DNA of 64,000 nucleotides from Siphonodentalium dalli (Eukaryota; Mollusca; Scaphopoda; Gadilida; Siphonodentaliidae). Under the pieces are notes generated by a model. That model ran no database searches. It worked only from the letters and a program-made list of their open reading frames with translations, and was not told the origin of the DNA. Positions 45,401-56,264 of the stretch are shown in pieces. Each line of letters opens with the position of its first letter. Positions within the stretch are counted from its first letter, which is position 1. The stretch covers positions 69,837,319-69,901,318 of the forward strand of contig CP136069.1 of assembly GCA_032622095.1 (NCBI GenBank). The letters are read 5' to 3'. Position numbers and translations under genes: made by a program.

Positions 45401-48400
45401 AAAACATGGCCGCCAGTGGCCATCTTGGATTTAAAAATTTAATCCATTAGCACGGGCCACAGGTCGTACTGTTCGTCTGATGATCATGAAATTTGTCATG
45501 GATGATAATATTGACATGTAGATGGGAACGAGTAATTTTGGCGTTATTCGGCCAAAAAACATGGCCGCCAGCAGCCATCTTCGATTTTACTCTTTGTATG
45601 ACTAAATTCTTTAGCACGGGCTGCAGGTCGTACCTTTAGTCTGATCATCATAAAATTTGTCATGGATAATAACGATGACATGTAGATGGGAACGACTCAT
45701 TTTGGGGTCAATCGGCTGAAAACATGGCCGCCAGCAGCCATCTTGGATTTTACTCTTTGTATGACTAAATCCTTTAGCACGGGCTACAGGTCCTACCTTT
45801 AGTCTGATCATCATAAAATGTGTCATGAATGTTAATAATGACATGTAGATGGGAACGAGTCATTTTGGGATCATTCGGCCAAAAAACATGGCCGCCAGCA
45901 GCCATCTTGGATTTTACTCTTTGTATGACTAAATTCTTTAGCATGGGCTACAGGTCGTACCTTTAGTCTGATCGTCATAAAATTTGTCATGGATGTTAAC
46001 GATGACATGTAGATGGGAACGACTCATTTTGGGGTCATTTGGCCGAAAACATGGCCGCCAGCAGCCATCTTGGATTTTACTTTTCTCTTCATGTCTATAA
46101 ACATGTATTAGATATTCAACTTTCCACATTCCTAATCGCTCCATTGACTGTAATACATTAAATTATTCCCTTTCCAAGTTGAGCTACAGTGTCATTGACA
46201 CTTTCATTTGCTCACCCCTGAACACAATTTGACACCCCGCTGTCATGCATTACATGTATGTTGTCGTTAATACCACTTTCCTCAAAGTAATTGACTTGAA
46301 AACAGGGTGGTACCCTGATAATAACCGCAGAATTATCTGTATTATACAGTATCCACAGTGGTAACGAGACAGTTCTCCTCCAATGTAATTGTCCTATTTA
46401 AATACATTAGCATTTTGGAAACCAGTGGCAAAATACTATTAAGAATGAAGTGGAGGTAATTTATTTGTAAATATCATTCCAGGCAGGAATTCTGACAACA
46501 TTGGCGAGTTTGGGCCTGCTCCTGTGGCTTGGGTCGACACGCCACTCAAAAGAAACAGAGACAACTAGACTCGGCATCTTCGCAGGTTTCTGTTTGTGCA
46601 CAGGTATGGCCACTGCTATTGTAATAATTATTATACCACCCATAATGAAGTTAACGGGGCAACTTAATCCGAGTTATTTTTCACTTGGCACTGATCTTTA
46701 GTGGTGTGTGTACACACGGTTGTGATGTCCGTCCAACTTTTTTAGTTGAGTTATTCCCCTTTTTCAACTTAATATTTTTAAAGCCTGTACTTTTGTCCGT
46801 TCTTGTATAGAGATGTGCAAGCTTGTTCGCCTTCACTTCCTAGTCAATTTCTATGAAGCTTCGCCCAGATATTTACCACCATCGCAGGCAATATTTTTGT
46901 AATAGCTGTTTTTGGTTGCGATCTGCAATTTCGAGTTGTTGGGGAGGTGGTTGGGCAATCAGCTTTTCTGATATGTTCAGATATCTTGCAGAGGTCATGT
47001 AATATAAAATAAAGCCACATGCAATTTGCACTCCAAAATACACTTAAAAATATATATATATTTTTTTTAATTTATTCCATCATCGATATATGTTGTTAAA
47101 CATCTGAAATAACCTTCTGGAAGCATACATGTATGTTCCAGAAGAACACATTGTGGCATAAAAATGCGGGACCCAAACACTTACTCCACCATATGTATTC
47201 ATTGAAGTTCCAGAAATAGGAAGTGGAATAACTCACAACTGTCCACAAAACATATATTGCATTATCTTAACTAGAAACTAGTTTAACTGCACTCAGTATT
47301 TTCCCTTTATTTTAATCATCACAATTATGTCGTACCATAAAGTAGCAGAGCAACGACAGCTCTATATTTTCCTCCCATAGTCTACAGGACCTCTGATTAA
47401 ACAATTTTAACCGGCACATAGAAACGATATCAGATCTCCCGAAAAATACAAAATAAGAAACTAAACATTGATGTGTTTGTTTGGAAATCTTCCACTTACC
47501 AGTAGATATTTTGAGACACCTCTCACCAGATTATGTATATATATCATTTTGGGGTTTGAATGGGCAATATCCTGAATGTTGGTTACAAAATCCGATCATA
47601 TCAGATAAAGGTATTATCTTACAGACAATTTAGAGTAGTATTTTTTAGCCATCATGGAAATTTATAGCTTTAACCCTTTCATGACTGGAGCTTCTTGAAA
47701 TTTTGCAAAATCCCTGTGCATTCTCTTACGGTATATATGCGAGTCTCCCATAGGGAACCTTGCATATATAAAAAAATGCATTGCCTAAAAATATTTACCT
47801 TGATCATGTAAGCCAGTGCAGCCTCTTATACATGCAAGTCTCCCACAGGGAGCCTCATATATATAAGAGAATGCATTACCTAACAATATTTACCTTGATC
47901 TTGTAAGCCAGTGCATTCTCTTATATATGCAAGGCTCCCTATGGGAGACTCGCATACATGTACTAGTATGTAAATAGAATGCAATGGCACAAAATCTTTA
48001 ATACTGCATCAGCACAGCTCCTATCATGAAAGTGTTAAGGAAATCATCAATTTTGTGAAATAAAAGGTATAATCTATGGTTGAATAATAAAATTAATTTC
48101 TGGAAGGGGGCTTTTTCTTCTACATGTCGGGAGTGGGCAAAAAAAAAAAAAATTGGCCTACCGGTAAGCTCAGTTCATTGAGTATTTATCAGGCTGTATA
48201 CAAACAGTTTTGTGAACAGAACAGAGTTTTGAAAATAGCAATCAGGAAGATTTTTGGAGGCATGTGTCATGTTGAGATTACTTCTTTTGATTGTAATTGG
48301 TGATGAACATGGGTCATGTTCAGTTTGCTTTAAACAAAAGTGATACTAGTCATATTGCCAAAGCACTGTTTTAAAGTTTATAGATACAATAAAACCTGTC

Positions 48401-51400
48401 TTGAGAGACCACCTTGACAGTCAAGCCTGCAAATAGTGTGTCTGTCATTTGTAGAATGAGGTCCCCAGAGAGTGAATTTATTGTCGCTATCCCGCACGGT
48501 GGGCAAGCATCACCAAATTCACCCTCTGGGGATCTCATTCTGCTTAGGTCTCGACTGCTGTGGGAGACCTAGGATGAGATTGAAGTTCCCTAGTTATTCA
48601 CCTTGATTATGCATTTTATCTTTGCAAATTAAGGTATATAGAAACTTCCCAGAAGGAATTTTTTTTACTAAAAACAATGTTAATTTGAGACTATAGATAC
48701 TTCCCAGAAGATGAGGCCTAAGCAAAATGAGGTCCCCAGAGGTTGAATTAGGTGATGCCACCCCACTGTGGGATAGCATCACTAATTCACCTTCTGGGGA
48801 CCTCATTTTGCAAATGACAGACACGCTATTTGCAGGCTTGGATGTATTGCAATGGGATTTCTTGGGGCTCTGACGCCTTGCATGACTGAATACTATTCTG
48901 AAATTTTTCTCTTATTCTTTCAACAGGAATGTCTCTGGGGCCACTCATGGACTATGTTATAAGCGTCAATCCAAGGTGAGACATAGATAGGGTTTTAGCC
49001 CTATTAACCCTTCCATGACTAGAGCTTCATGAATCGAAAACCCTGTGCCAATGCATTCTCTTATATGTGCGAGTCACCCACAGAGAGAATCGCATATATG
49101 TGAATGATTTGGCCTAACAAGCCAGTGCATTCTCTTACATATGCGATGCTCCCTACATTGTATGGAAGACTCACATATATAAGAGAATGCACTGACACAG
49201 GGTCTTTATGCTGTACCAGCGCAGCTCCCATCATGAAAGGGTAAATTATCTAAAAAATTGCCTGCCAGAAAGTTTTCCTCGGCTAAAAAGCTTAGGATCC
49301 ACACAGTTCCATGTTCTGCTGCGTCCGCATACATGTATATCTTCAGTTTATAATTTGAACAACGCCAATTAATATCATGTTAGACTTAGATTGGATGTGG
49401 CTTAAAATTGCTGATGATCAAGATAGTCCTTGTTATCTCACTGGTCCTGTGTGGCATTCAACAATGAATTTTTTGCTGACTACCAAAGTGTGACACAAAG
49501 ACAATATCTGCAGCAATTTGTTTAACCCTTTACCCAACAAACCGGCCAAAACCGGCCAAATAAAGCTTCAACAGCCTAAAATATCTTCGGTCTGTCTCAA
49601 TAGAACCATACAAATATGGATATCATTGGAACCGGCTCCTAGACCACATTGTGATAGTTACAGTTAGCCCTGTGCCAATGCATTCTCTTATATATGCGAG
49701 TCGACCATAGGTCGCCTCGCATATATAAGAGAATGCATTGGCCTAAAAAAAATCTTTTTTTAACACTTTTTACCATTTTTTCTTACATTCTTTAACAAGT
49801 TTATAATTTTTAATGTGTTAAGCCAATGCATTCTCTTATATATGCGAGGCGACCTATGGTCGACTCGCATATATAAGAGAATGCATTGGCACAGGGCCCT
49901 TCTGTTGGGTAAAGGGTTAACCCTTCCAAAAATATTAGCTAATGATATTACTTTTTGCCCTGGCATTGCCTCGACTTAGCCAATAGCTGATGATAATTAA
50001 CAGAACAGGGCTGCAGCTTATGAGAAATGTAGATACAGCTATGAGAAACTTCATCCTATATATTTTTTTAAATATTTTACCCATCGACCATGTTATTTTA
50101 TAAATAATTGATCTCATGTATGTAAATCATTCCTCGAGTTTAGCCACAGCAATAAGAAATGCCTTGGGGGGAAATGCCATGGCAACATTTGGAATCTGAC
50201 ATGCCACAGCAGTAAATTTGCCAAGGGACATTTTCCTAATTTCAAGGGCTGTGTAAATTCTCACCTGGATCAGATGAAAAAGTTGTCTTTGACCCTTTGC
50301 CAATGCATTCTCTTATATTTGCGAGTCGTTCATGTCATGATCATGTATATTTATCGACAGACATTTTCTTTCAGTATAATCCCGACAGCCCTGATGGGAA
50401 CTTCAGTGATCTTCATCAGTTTTACGATGGCGTCTTTGCTGAACAGGGACAGAAAATTCATGTATCTCGGAGGTTAGTTCATATTAGTTCTTTTATAAAT
50501 TATAGTGCCTCAAGATGTTCGCGGGTACAACTGAAAAATATACAATTTATTATCTGATAATATAAAGGTATACAGTATCATTGAAATAGAAGGCCACAAG
50601 GTCTGAAACCGCATTCGAGGTCAATCTTCAGTCTGGAAATGTTGTAATCGGTAGGAAAAAAAGGTACTTGTGGTACATTTTTATTCAAATATGCGTGAAA
50701 GTGAGACCGAACAGACCCATTTCCCAATTCAAATTCAAATTCATTACTCTCAGGTGCCTAATAATCGTGATGGTCTAATAATAGTGGTGGGTGGGGATTT
50801 AGGATGAAATTAATAATGGTTATCAACATGTGATATTTTTGTCTAGATCTTAGTAATAAATATGTCAATGATACTTTTATATTGGGTGATTTTTGATGAA
50901 ATAAATCTCATGGAATCCATTGACTAACTTTTTATGAACATCTGTTTGGGTAGTAATGTCCACGGGGAACTAAAATAAAACCCTGAGGTAGCCAATTCAG
51001 AGGGGGAATGCTTCATTGGCATGTGCCCCAAAAAAATAAAAACCACACATACGCATGCTGTTCAAAAATATTGTGGACGAGAAGTGGGAAATTAACTTTG
51101 CATGCTAGAATGAGTTTGTATCATTTATTAATTTGATTTCTGATGACTGGTTCCCTCTCAGTTTAGGATTCCTGATGACTGGTCTCCTCAATTTATGTAT
51201 CCTCTGAATATATTAACCATTTCATGTTGGGAACTTCCTGTAATTTTGCAAAATATCTGTGCCAATGCATTCTCTTATATATGCGAGTCTCCCATAGGGA
51301 ACCTTGCATTTATAAGAGAATGCATTGCCCACACAATATTTACCTTGTAAGCCAGTGAATTCTCTTATATGTGCGGGGCTCCCTCTGGGAGACTCGCATA

Positions 51401-54161
51401 TATAAGAGAATGCACTGGAACAGAGTCTTTAATGCTGCGCGAGTGCAGCTCCCATCATGAAGGGTTATTACGATTTCTTTGCAATGTCTATTGACTGGTT
51501 CCCTTCATTTTCAGGATTTCTGATGACTGGTCTCCTCACCTTGAGTATTCTCGGTCTGTCCAACATTTTCTTCAGATCACAGCTCATCTTTGATGTAAGT
51601 ATTTATGTTATGCAACTTTCACCCTTTCTTAAAGGCATGGATGGCCTTCGAAATAGGTTATAATTTAGAGATAAGAGTTACCAAATTAGGGTTGGCGGTA
51701 TTGATGTTTTTTAAAACCGCCATTTTTCCAAAATAACACCGCGATATACGGTTTTATTGAATATTATTTTACTATTGAAAAATATCACGTAAAATCAAAT
51801 TTTAAACGAGAGATATAACACTCCGGGTTTTCGTTATTAGGGATTAAAATTCTACACACTATCACCAGGCAGTAAATGATAAACTATTCTCAGAATGGCA
51901 TGTGTCCATTATATAAAATTCCTGCATTCTGGAATACGCTACAACATTGAGTGAATTACAGGCTCAAGTTATCCTGATCACTCCATTGTTTACATTTCAG
52001 CACGCGATTCACATTCCTGTGACGTCATAGCTAAGCACGTGCTCATAGGTTGATAGAGGACCTAGTAGAATTGGGCCAAGATGGTTCATTCTGGGCTGTC
52101 TGCAGTCTATCACACACAATGAATTACGGAACATTTTTAATTAACTTTTGAACACGGGATTTAGTTAAGGGAGAGAACGTTATTCATGTATTTAATATCA
52201 TAATAATGAAATAATAATAGCAAGGTGAAACGGAAGGGAGACAATGCAGCTCAACTATATTTAAAATTGGGGTTGATGGTAGCGAGGTAACGTCCCAAGT
52301 GATATACTTCGACCAACACCTGCGGGTCATATTCTGCGTCTGCAAATACTCAATGGCGGGCTAGTTGAATGAATGTCACGGATTTTTCAGTCAACTGTTT
52401 TAAGATAAAATTGAACGACAAATACCGCCGAGTCGTGAGTCGAAAAGTTTGGACGAAGTATCGCTCGTGACGTTACACCGCTATCAGGTTGAATTCGGAA
52501 GAAGATACTCCATCGCTCTACTTCAGCCCAAAATACAACCATTGCGTCACTGGTTACAATTGAATACAACAGAGACATAACATGGGAGCGACCGATAAAG
52601 GCTGCTTTCAATCAGCGGTCCGCTAAAGTATTCAACTCAGTATTGGATTGTAACTTTGAGGTGATAAAATTGCGGTTACGATATATTGAATTTTTATTTT
52701 ACACACGTTTTCAATACGGTTTTTCTTTTCCAAACCGACTATAGTCAATATATTGAAATACCGCCCAGCGAAGATTAGGGATTGCAATACCGGTATGTTG
52801 TAAACAACTTGGTGGCATTTCTAAAAAAAATTCTCTCAGTTGAGTGTTTTGCTTATCGAATACTCTTTACGAACTGTTTGTTTTCATAACATGGCATCTG
52901 TTTACATTACACAGAGTTCTAACATGACAATAACATGCAATTTACGCGATATTTATGATTAGTATACGAACTAAGTTTGTCTATAATATACTAGTCTTTC
53001 TGTTTATGGCAGTTTTAATGGATGTGACTATTTTAACAGCAATACCCACCGCCAACTCAAGATTACCGTATCTTTAATGGATGGATTCTCCCCAGTCTAA
53101 GTTAACAACATACCCATGTATAAATAGTGGGTTTGATTACTTGTCGTGGACGTTCTATTTCCCAAACTGCAGGAATACACTTTAGTAGCACCAATCAGAA
53201 CTAAGATGATGTGATGTAACATGGGGGAAGCTTGTATGCTTACAGGAAATGACATATCGACGAGACTATGACTTACTCAGTATGTCTCGGATTGTATATT
53301 TGCACAGTCTGCATTCTCCCATGATGGCTATTTAAAAAAAAAGTGTTCTCAGGCAATTTTGCTAAAAAAAAATCAGACGAGGGAGGGAGGTTTTTGTTTC
53401 CTCAAAATCTCGTGTGAAAAATTGAATTATTTAATACTAAATTCTTATTTCTTGATGCTATATGCTCAAAATATAAAATAAAGATTATAATTTAATATCC
53501 CTAGTTTCCTCGTGTACGCTACATGCCCCTCTTGTTCCACTATTTAACCCTTTCTGTACCAAAATGGATTCTCTCATTCAATTATAAAATTAGAATAGTC
53601 TACTTCTATCATTCATTTGGAGGGATGTTAAGGTGATAAAATGACAGATAAATATATGTGCAGAAGGAGCTTTATTTATTGAGGGAAATGTATGGTCGTT
53701 TGTTGAACTTGTTACCTGAGCATTTCCTTTGTGATAACTACTCGTCAAAGAGTTTTTAGAATAGAATGGGTTTGTTGACTGCCCAACTCGTCATTTATCG
53801 TTATTTGTTTACTTTTAGAATGTGCGCTTAACCAGGAAATGTTGATAGAATGGATAAGGTGCGCACACAAATTTTTCCCATATATATATATGTATAACTA
53901 CCTATATATATAAACAAAATAGAAAGGCCATATTCCTTGCCTTTGTTCTATACACCGCCATTGTATACTGTTACTATATATAGGTGCAGCTATACGCTGG
54001 TCTGGCCATATTCTATACTTCATTCTATACACTACCATTGTTTATTGTTACTATTTATAGGTGCAGCTATACGCCGGCCTGGCCATATTCTGTGCCTTTG
54101 TTTTGTACGACACCCAGCTGATTATTGAGAAGAAGAGAATGGGAGATGATGACTACATTTG
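39409..54161 (+). CDS. TMBIM6: TMBIM6 / Bax inhibitor 1, seven exons, 3' end beyond window
   Basis: Joined exons 39409-39470, 42659-42767, 46483-46603, 48927-48975, 50375-50472, 51515-51594 and 54061-54161 give 620 bases in one frame (206 codons plus 2 bases). All introns are GT-AG. The product is a multi-pass endoplasmic-reticulum membrane protein of the BI-1 family, which lowers ER calcium leak and restrains cell death. Family landmarks, in order: [77 protein letters not shown]. The aspartate in YDTQ belongs to the conserved pH/calcium-sensing region. About 30 C-terminal residues are missing to the right. The N-terminus ([13 protein letters not shown]) is longer and unlike the vertebrate one. 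Confidence 0.93.
39471..42658 (+). other. TMBIM6: TMBIM6 intron 1
   Basis: 3.19 kb. I see no repeat family or exon that I can support. A minus-strand open frame at 39642-39986 has no domain. There are scattered ACCGGTA strings. Confidence 0.6.
42659..42767 (+). CDS. TMBIM6: TMBIM6 coding exon 2
   Basis: TATTCCAG|T acceptor and GGAGT|GTAAGT donor. Encodes [14 protein letters not shown] and the first membrane segment ([15 protein letters not shown]). Ends in phase 0. Confidence 0.92.
42768..44417 (+). other. TMBIM6: TMBIM6 intron 2, left part
   Basis: No gene. CCGTTGTGGTGTG-like short repeats occur three times at 44125-44185. A small palindrome, GACTAGT...ACTAGTC, is at 42849-42882. Confidence 0.4.
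44418..46208 (-). mobile_element. Helitron-like element with internal 165-bp satellite, copy 1
   Basis: Starts TTAGCTCAACTTTAC and ends GACACTTTCATT, the same ends as 58371-60182. On the minus strand the left end reads as a hairpin (GCTCAAACTTTAC/GTAAAGTTGAGC) ending CTAA, like a Helitron 3' terminus. The interior is about ten units of roughly 165 bp (AGCACGGGCTACAGGTCGTA, ACATGTAGATGGGAACGAG, CATGGCCGCCAGCAGCCATC, GTATGACTAAAT). Sits in TMBIM6 intron 2. No protein gene. Confidence 0.65.
46483..46603 (+). CDS. TMBIM6: TMBIM6 coding exon 3
   Basis: Acceptor CATTCCAG, donor ACAG|GTATGG. Encodes the second membrane segment ([14 protein letters not shown]), the conserved [11 protein letters not shown] loop and the start of the third membrane segment (FAGFCLCT). 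Confidence 0.93.
47670..48038. mobile_element. piggyBac-like MITE (CCCTTTCATGA ends)
   Basis: TTAA at 47670 and 48035. Ends CCCTTTCATGA and TCATGAAAGTG. The interior is a series of palindromes built from GCATTCTCTTATATATGCGAG facing its complement. TMBIM6 intron 3. Confidence 0.7.
48423..48839. mobile_element. Nested-palindrome foldback element
   Basis: AAGCCTGCAAATAG at 48423 is complementary to CTATTTGCAGGCTT at 48839. Inside, each half has its own palindrome (GAGGTCCCCAGAG facing CTCTGGGGATCTC, 48460-48540; and 48729-48808). TMBIM6 intron 3. No flanking duplication recognised. Confidence 0.6.
48927..48975 (+). CDS. TMBIM6: TMBIM6 coding exon 4
   Basis: 49-bp exon, too short to stand out as an open frame. 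CAACAG acceptor, CCAAG|GTGAGA donor. Encodes [16 protein letters not shown], and the split codons join exon 3 and exon 5 in frame. Confidence 0.92.
49004..49244. mobile_element. piggyBac-like MITE (CCCTTCCATGA ends)
   Basis: TTAA at 49004, then CCCTTCCATGAC. The right end TCATGAAAGGG is followed by a decayed TAAA. Same GCATTCTCTTATATATGCGAG-type core as the other copies. TMBIM6 intron 4, 28 bp after exon 4. Confidence 0.65.
49522..49920. mobile_element. piggyBac-like MITE (CCCTTTACCCAACA ends), orientation 1
   Basis: TTAA at 49522 and 49917 flanks CCCTTTACCCAACA and its complement TGTTGGGTAAAGGG. The interior has two CATTCTCTTATATATGCGAG palindromes and a GCCAAAACCGGCC arm. The nearly identical inverted copy is at 55120-55584. 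Confidence 0.75.
50281..50335. mobile_element. Solo half of the MITE core
   Basis: GACCCTTTGCCAATGCATTC then TCTTATATTTGCGAGTCG, without the opposite arm or end. It lies 40 bp before the exon 5 acceptor, so a remnant reaches close to the splice site. Confidence 0.5.
50375..50472 (+). CDS. TMBIM6: TMBIM6 coding exon 5
   Basis: TTTCAG acceptor, GGAG|GTTAGT donor. Encodes [14 protein letters not shown], then [20 protein letters not shown]. Longer open frames overlap it in the two other frames, but only this one matches the family. Confidence 0.93.
51213..51467. mobile_element. piggyBac-like MITE, decayed ends
   Basis: TTAACCATTTCATGTTGG on the left; CATCATGAAGGGTTAT on the right. Two core palindromes between them. 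It lies only about 47 bp upstream of exon 6. Confidence 0.6.
51515..51594 (+). CDS. TMBIM6: TMBIM6 coding exon 6
   Basis: TTTTCAG acceptor, TTTGAT|GTAAGT donor. Encodes [20 protein letters not shown] and RSQLIFD. Ends in phase 0. Confidence 0.93.
51691..53056. mobile_element. 1.37-kb TIR element in TMBIM6 intron 6
   Basis: The left end GTTGGCGGTATTGATG and the right end (reverse complement GTTGGCGGTGGGTATTG) are imperfect inverted repeats. Both continue into AAAACCGCC/AAAACTGCC. No transposase frame longer than 75 codons. No clear target duplication. Confidence 0.5.
53544..53774. mobile_element. piggyBac-like MITE (CCCTTTCTGTACC end)
   Basis: TTAACCCTTTCTGTACC then AAAATGGATTCTC. The right end is decayed (GAATGGGTTTG). 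Inverted relative to 54770-55032, with which it shares GATAACTACTC and ACATCCCTCCAAAT. Confidence 0.55.
53926..54080 (+). repeat. Tandem 77-bp duplication of exon 7 start with decoy splice acceptors
   Basis: GGCCATATTC recurs at 53926, 54004 and 54081 (true exon). The unit includes TTACTATATATAG|GTGCAGCTAT. A second acceptor at 53983 therefore precedes exon-like sequence ([10 protein letters not shown]). Splicing there would shift the frame (77 is not a multiple of 3) and hit a stop inside exon 7. The first partial copy still reads [10 protein letters not shown]. Confidence 0.8.
54061..54161 (+). CDS. TMBIM6: TMBIM6 coding exon 7
   Basis: TTATAG acceptor, ATTTG|GTAAGT donor. Encodes [19 protein letters not shown], then [14 protein letters not shown] plus two bases of the Trp codon. 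A duplicated copy of its first half, with acceptor, sits just upstream. Confidence 0.94.
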
Positions 54162-54473
54162 GTAAGTACAGCCAATAATTTTATGACACCCCTTTCGTGA
54201 AAAAATCCTGCCGGCGTTCTCCAATGAGGGTGTTCCCATGTAAATTTAAATGTCATAATATTACTAATTGGGCCCATAAACATGAAAATAAAAACATGAT
54301 ATCAACTTCAGATAGATAAATTACATTTTATATTGTTGAATTCAGGAAAATTGCCTTGAAAACAGTTGAAAAGAGAGAAAATTCAGTTGGATAAATATTA
54401 TTTACTAGGAATTTGGGGATAATATGGCTATCAGCAATTGTGCATGTTCAGGATCGCTTCCAGATGGGAGCTA

Positions 54474-54740
54474 TCAAATATGAACGATTTTGGATAAAAA
54501 ACATGGCCGACGGCAGCCATCAATGGATTTTACTCTTTGCATCACTAAATAATTTGGCATGCTCTACAGCCAACATTTTTTATCCAATTAATCTCATACT
54601 TCTTATGGCTCAGAGGGCTGACCTCTGGTATTACTTAGAGATTTTAAACTTTCTGCATTCTTTATCGATCCATTGACTGTTATATTTGAAATTATCCCAT
54701 ACAGCTAGAGTGGCATTGCCACTTTCAATTGGGATAACTT
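54474..54740 (-). mobile_element. Fossil fragment of the 1.8-kb Helitron-like element
   Basis: AAAACATGGCCGACGGCAGC, ATGGATTTTACTCTTTGCATCA, TCCATTGACTGTTATA and GTGGCATTGCCACTTTCAATT match the last part of the elements at 44418 and 58371, at clearly lower identity. So the family has been moving for a long time. Confidence 0.6.
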
Positions 54741-54769
54741 CCAACCATTATGTCTTTCTGAAATTCAAT

Positions 54770-55032
54770 TTAACACTTTATATACTAAAGCATCCTTGAT
54801 GAGTAGTTATCCCATAGAAAATGTTTACATAATAATTTCAACAAACGACCATAGGTTGATTGTTGAACTTATTATCTAAATATTTACCTCAATAAATAGG
54901 ACTCCTTCTGTACTGTTAGTTATCTGTTGTCTGCTTTTATCATATTAACATCCCTCCAAATTGATAATAGACCATTCCAATGTGTAATTTTATAACTGGG
55001 TGGGAGAATCCATTTTGTATAGAAAGGGTTAA
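54770..55032. mobile_element. piggyBac-like MITE, 263 bp
   Basis: TTAA at 54770 and 55029. Ends CACTTTATATAC and (complement) CCCTTTCTATAC. Inverted copy of 53544-53774. Confidence 0.65.
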
Positions 55033-55119
55033 AATAAGTCAATTTATGAATTATGCCATGGCTGGCGATGCTCTTGTTGGTTGTTGCAGCTGATATAAAA
55101 GATATAACTCTTATTTCAA

Positions 55120-55584
55120 TTAACTCTTTACCCAACAGAACGGCCCTGTGCCAATGCATTCTCTTATATATGCGAGTCGACCATAGGTCGCCTTGCATAT
55201 ATAAGAGAATGCATTGACTTAACACATATTAAAAATGATAAAATTGTCAAAGAATGTAGAAAAATATTATAAAAATTGTTAAAAAATGTAAGAAAAAATT
55301 ATAAAATTGTTAAAGAATGTAAGAAAAAATGGTAAAAAGTGTTAAAAAAAGAATTGTTTTAGGCCAATGCATTCTCTTATATATGTGAGGCGACCTATGG
55401 TCGACTCGCATATATAAGAGAATGCATTGGCACAGGGCATAACTGTAACCATCACAATGTGGTCAATGAACCGGTTCCAATGATATCCATATTTGTATGG
55501 TGTTATTGAGACAGACCGAAGATATTTTAGGCTGTTGAAGCTTTATTTGGTCGTTTTTGGCCGGTTTGTTGGGTAAAGGGTTAA
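55120..55584. mobile_element. piggyBac-like MITE (CTCTTTACCCAACA ends), orientation 2
   Basis: TTAA at 55120 and 55581. Carries the CATTCTCTTATATATGCGAG palindromes at 55155-55215 and 55365-55430, then the GGCCGGTTTGTTGGGTAAAGGG arm. Reverse orientation of 49522-49920. Confidence 0.75.
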
Positions 55585-56264
55585 CTTCGCTGCTAAATGA
55601 CATGATGTCGTGTGCTGGACTGTTGACTTTATTGCCATTTTCCAGTCGAAAAATATAACGGGAATATCACAAGAACCATAAAAACTGACTCAGTTTAAAT
55701 AATATTATCGTTCAGAATCGTGGACACATCATACACTGTTTGAAACCTCGAGATACAGTTATCAGGGGGAAATATCATGGTAAACTGGCATAGTATTCAG
55801 GCCTGGACATTTCTCCACACCACAACACCTGACTCAGACAACTATTTTTTTTCTCGGATCAGTTAATTACAAGTTTGCTGTGTCATAAATATATAAAGCC
55901 GAATAATCAATACAATCTCAAGATGATTTTTTTCCATACATGTATGTGGTCTCCTCATTAGGGCCGGGTGACATATTAGGATAAAAGTGTGAGATATTCT
56001 TCAGGGTGGGGAGGGGAACATATCCTGTTACACCGGTATATTTTGCAGCTGTGATGATATCTTGAGTGTCTGCGTACATAAAATATAAAGAAAATTTTCA
56101 ATTAAATCCAGATAAAAGTGAAATGATAAGATTATTATGGTTTAAACTGCCACAGGACATTTGGGTCATGGATGGGTGCTAAATTCACTCATATACACAA
56201 AGAACTGCACAATAAGGCCATCCAAAGTTAGAGCTAGGTATCTCTTCCTCATAAGGTTTATATA
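55585..56264. other. TMBIM6 intron 7, stray foldback end
   Basis: Mostly unremarkable. GGGGAGGGGAACATATCCTG then TTACACCGGTA (56010-56040) copies the end of the next element, so it is probably a relic of an earlier insertion. Confidence 0.4.

Noticed and set aside
44218-46144. Minus-strand frames with [18 protein letters not shown]-type repeats (also 58264-59985)
   Set aside because: Translations of the 165-bp satellite units, interrupted differently in each unit. No gene.
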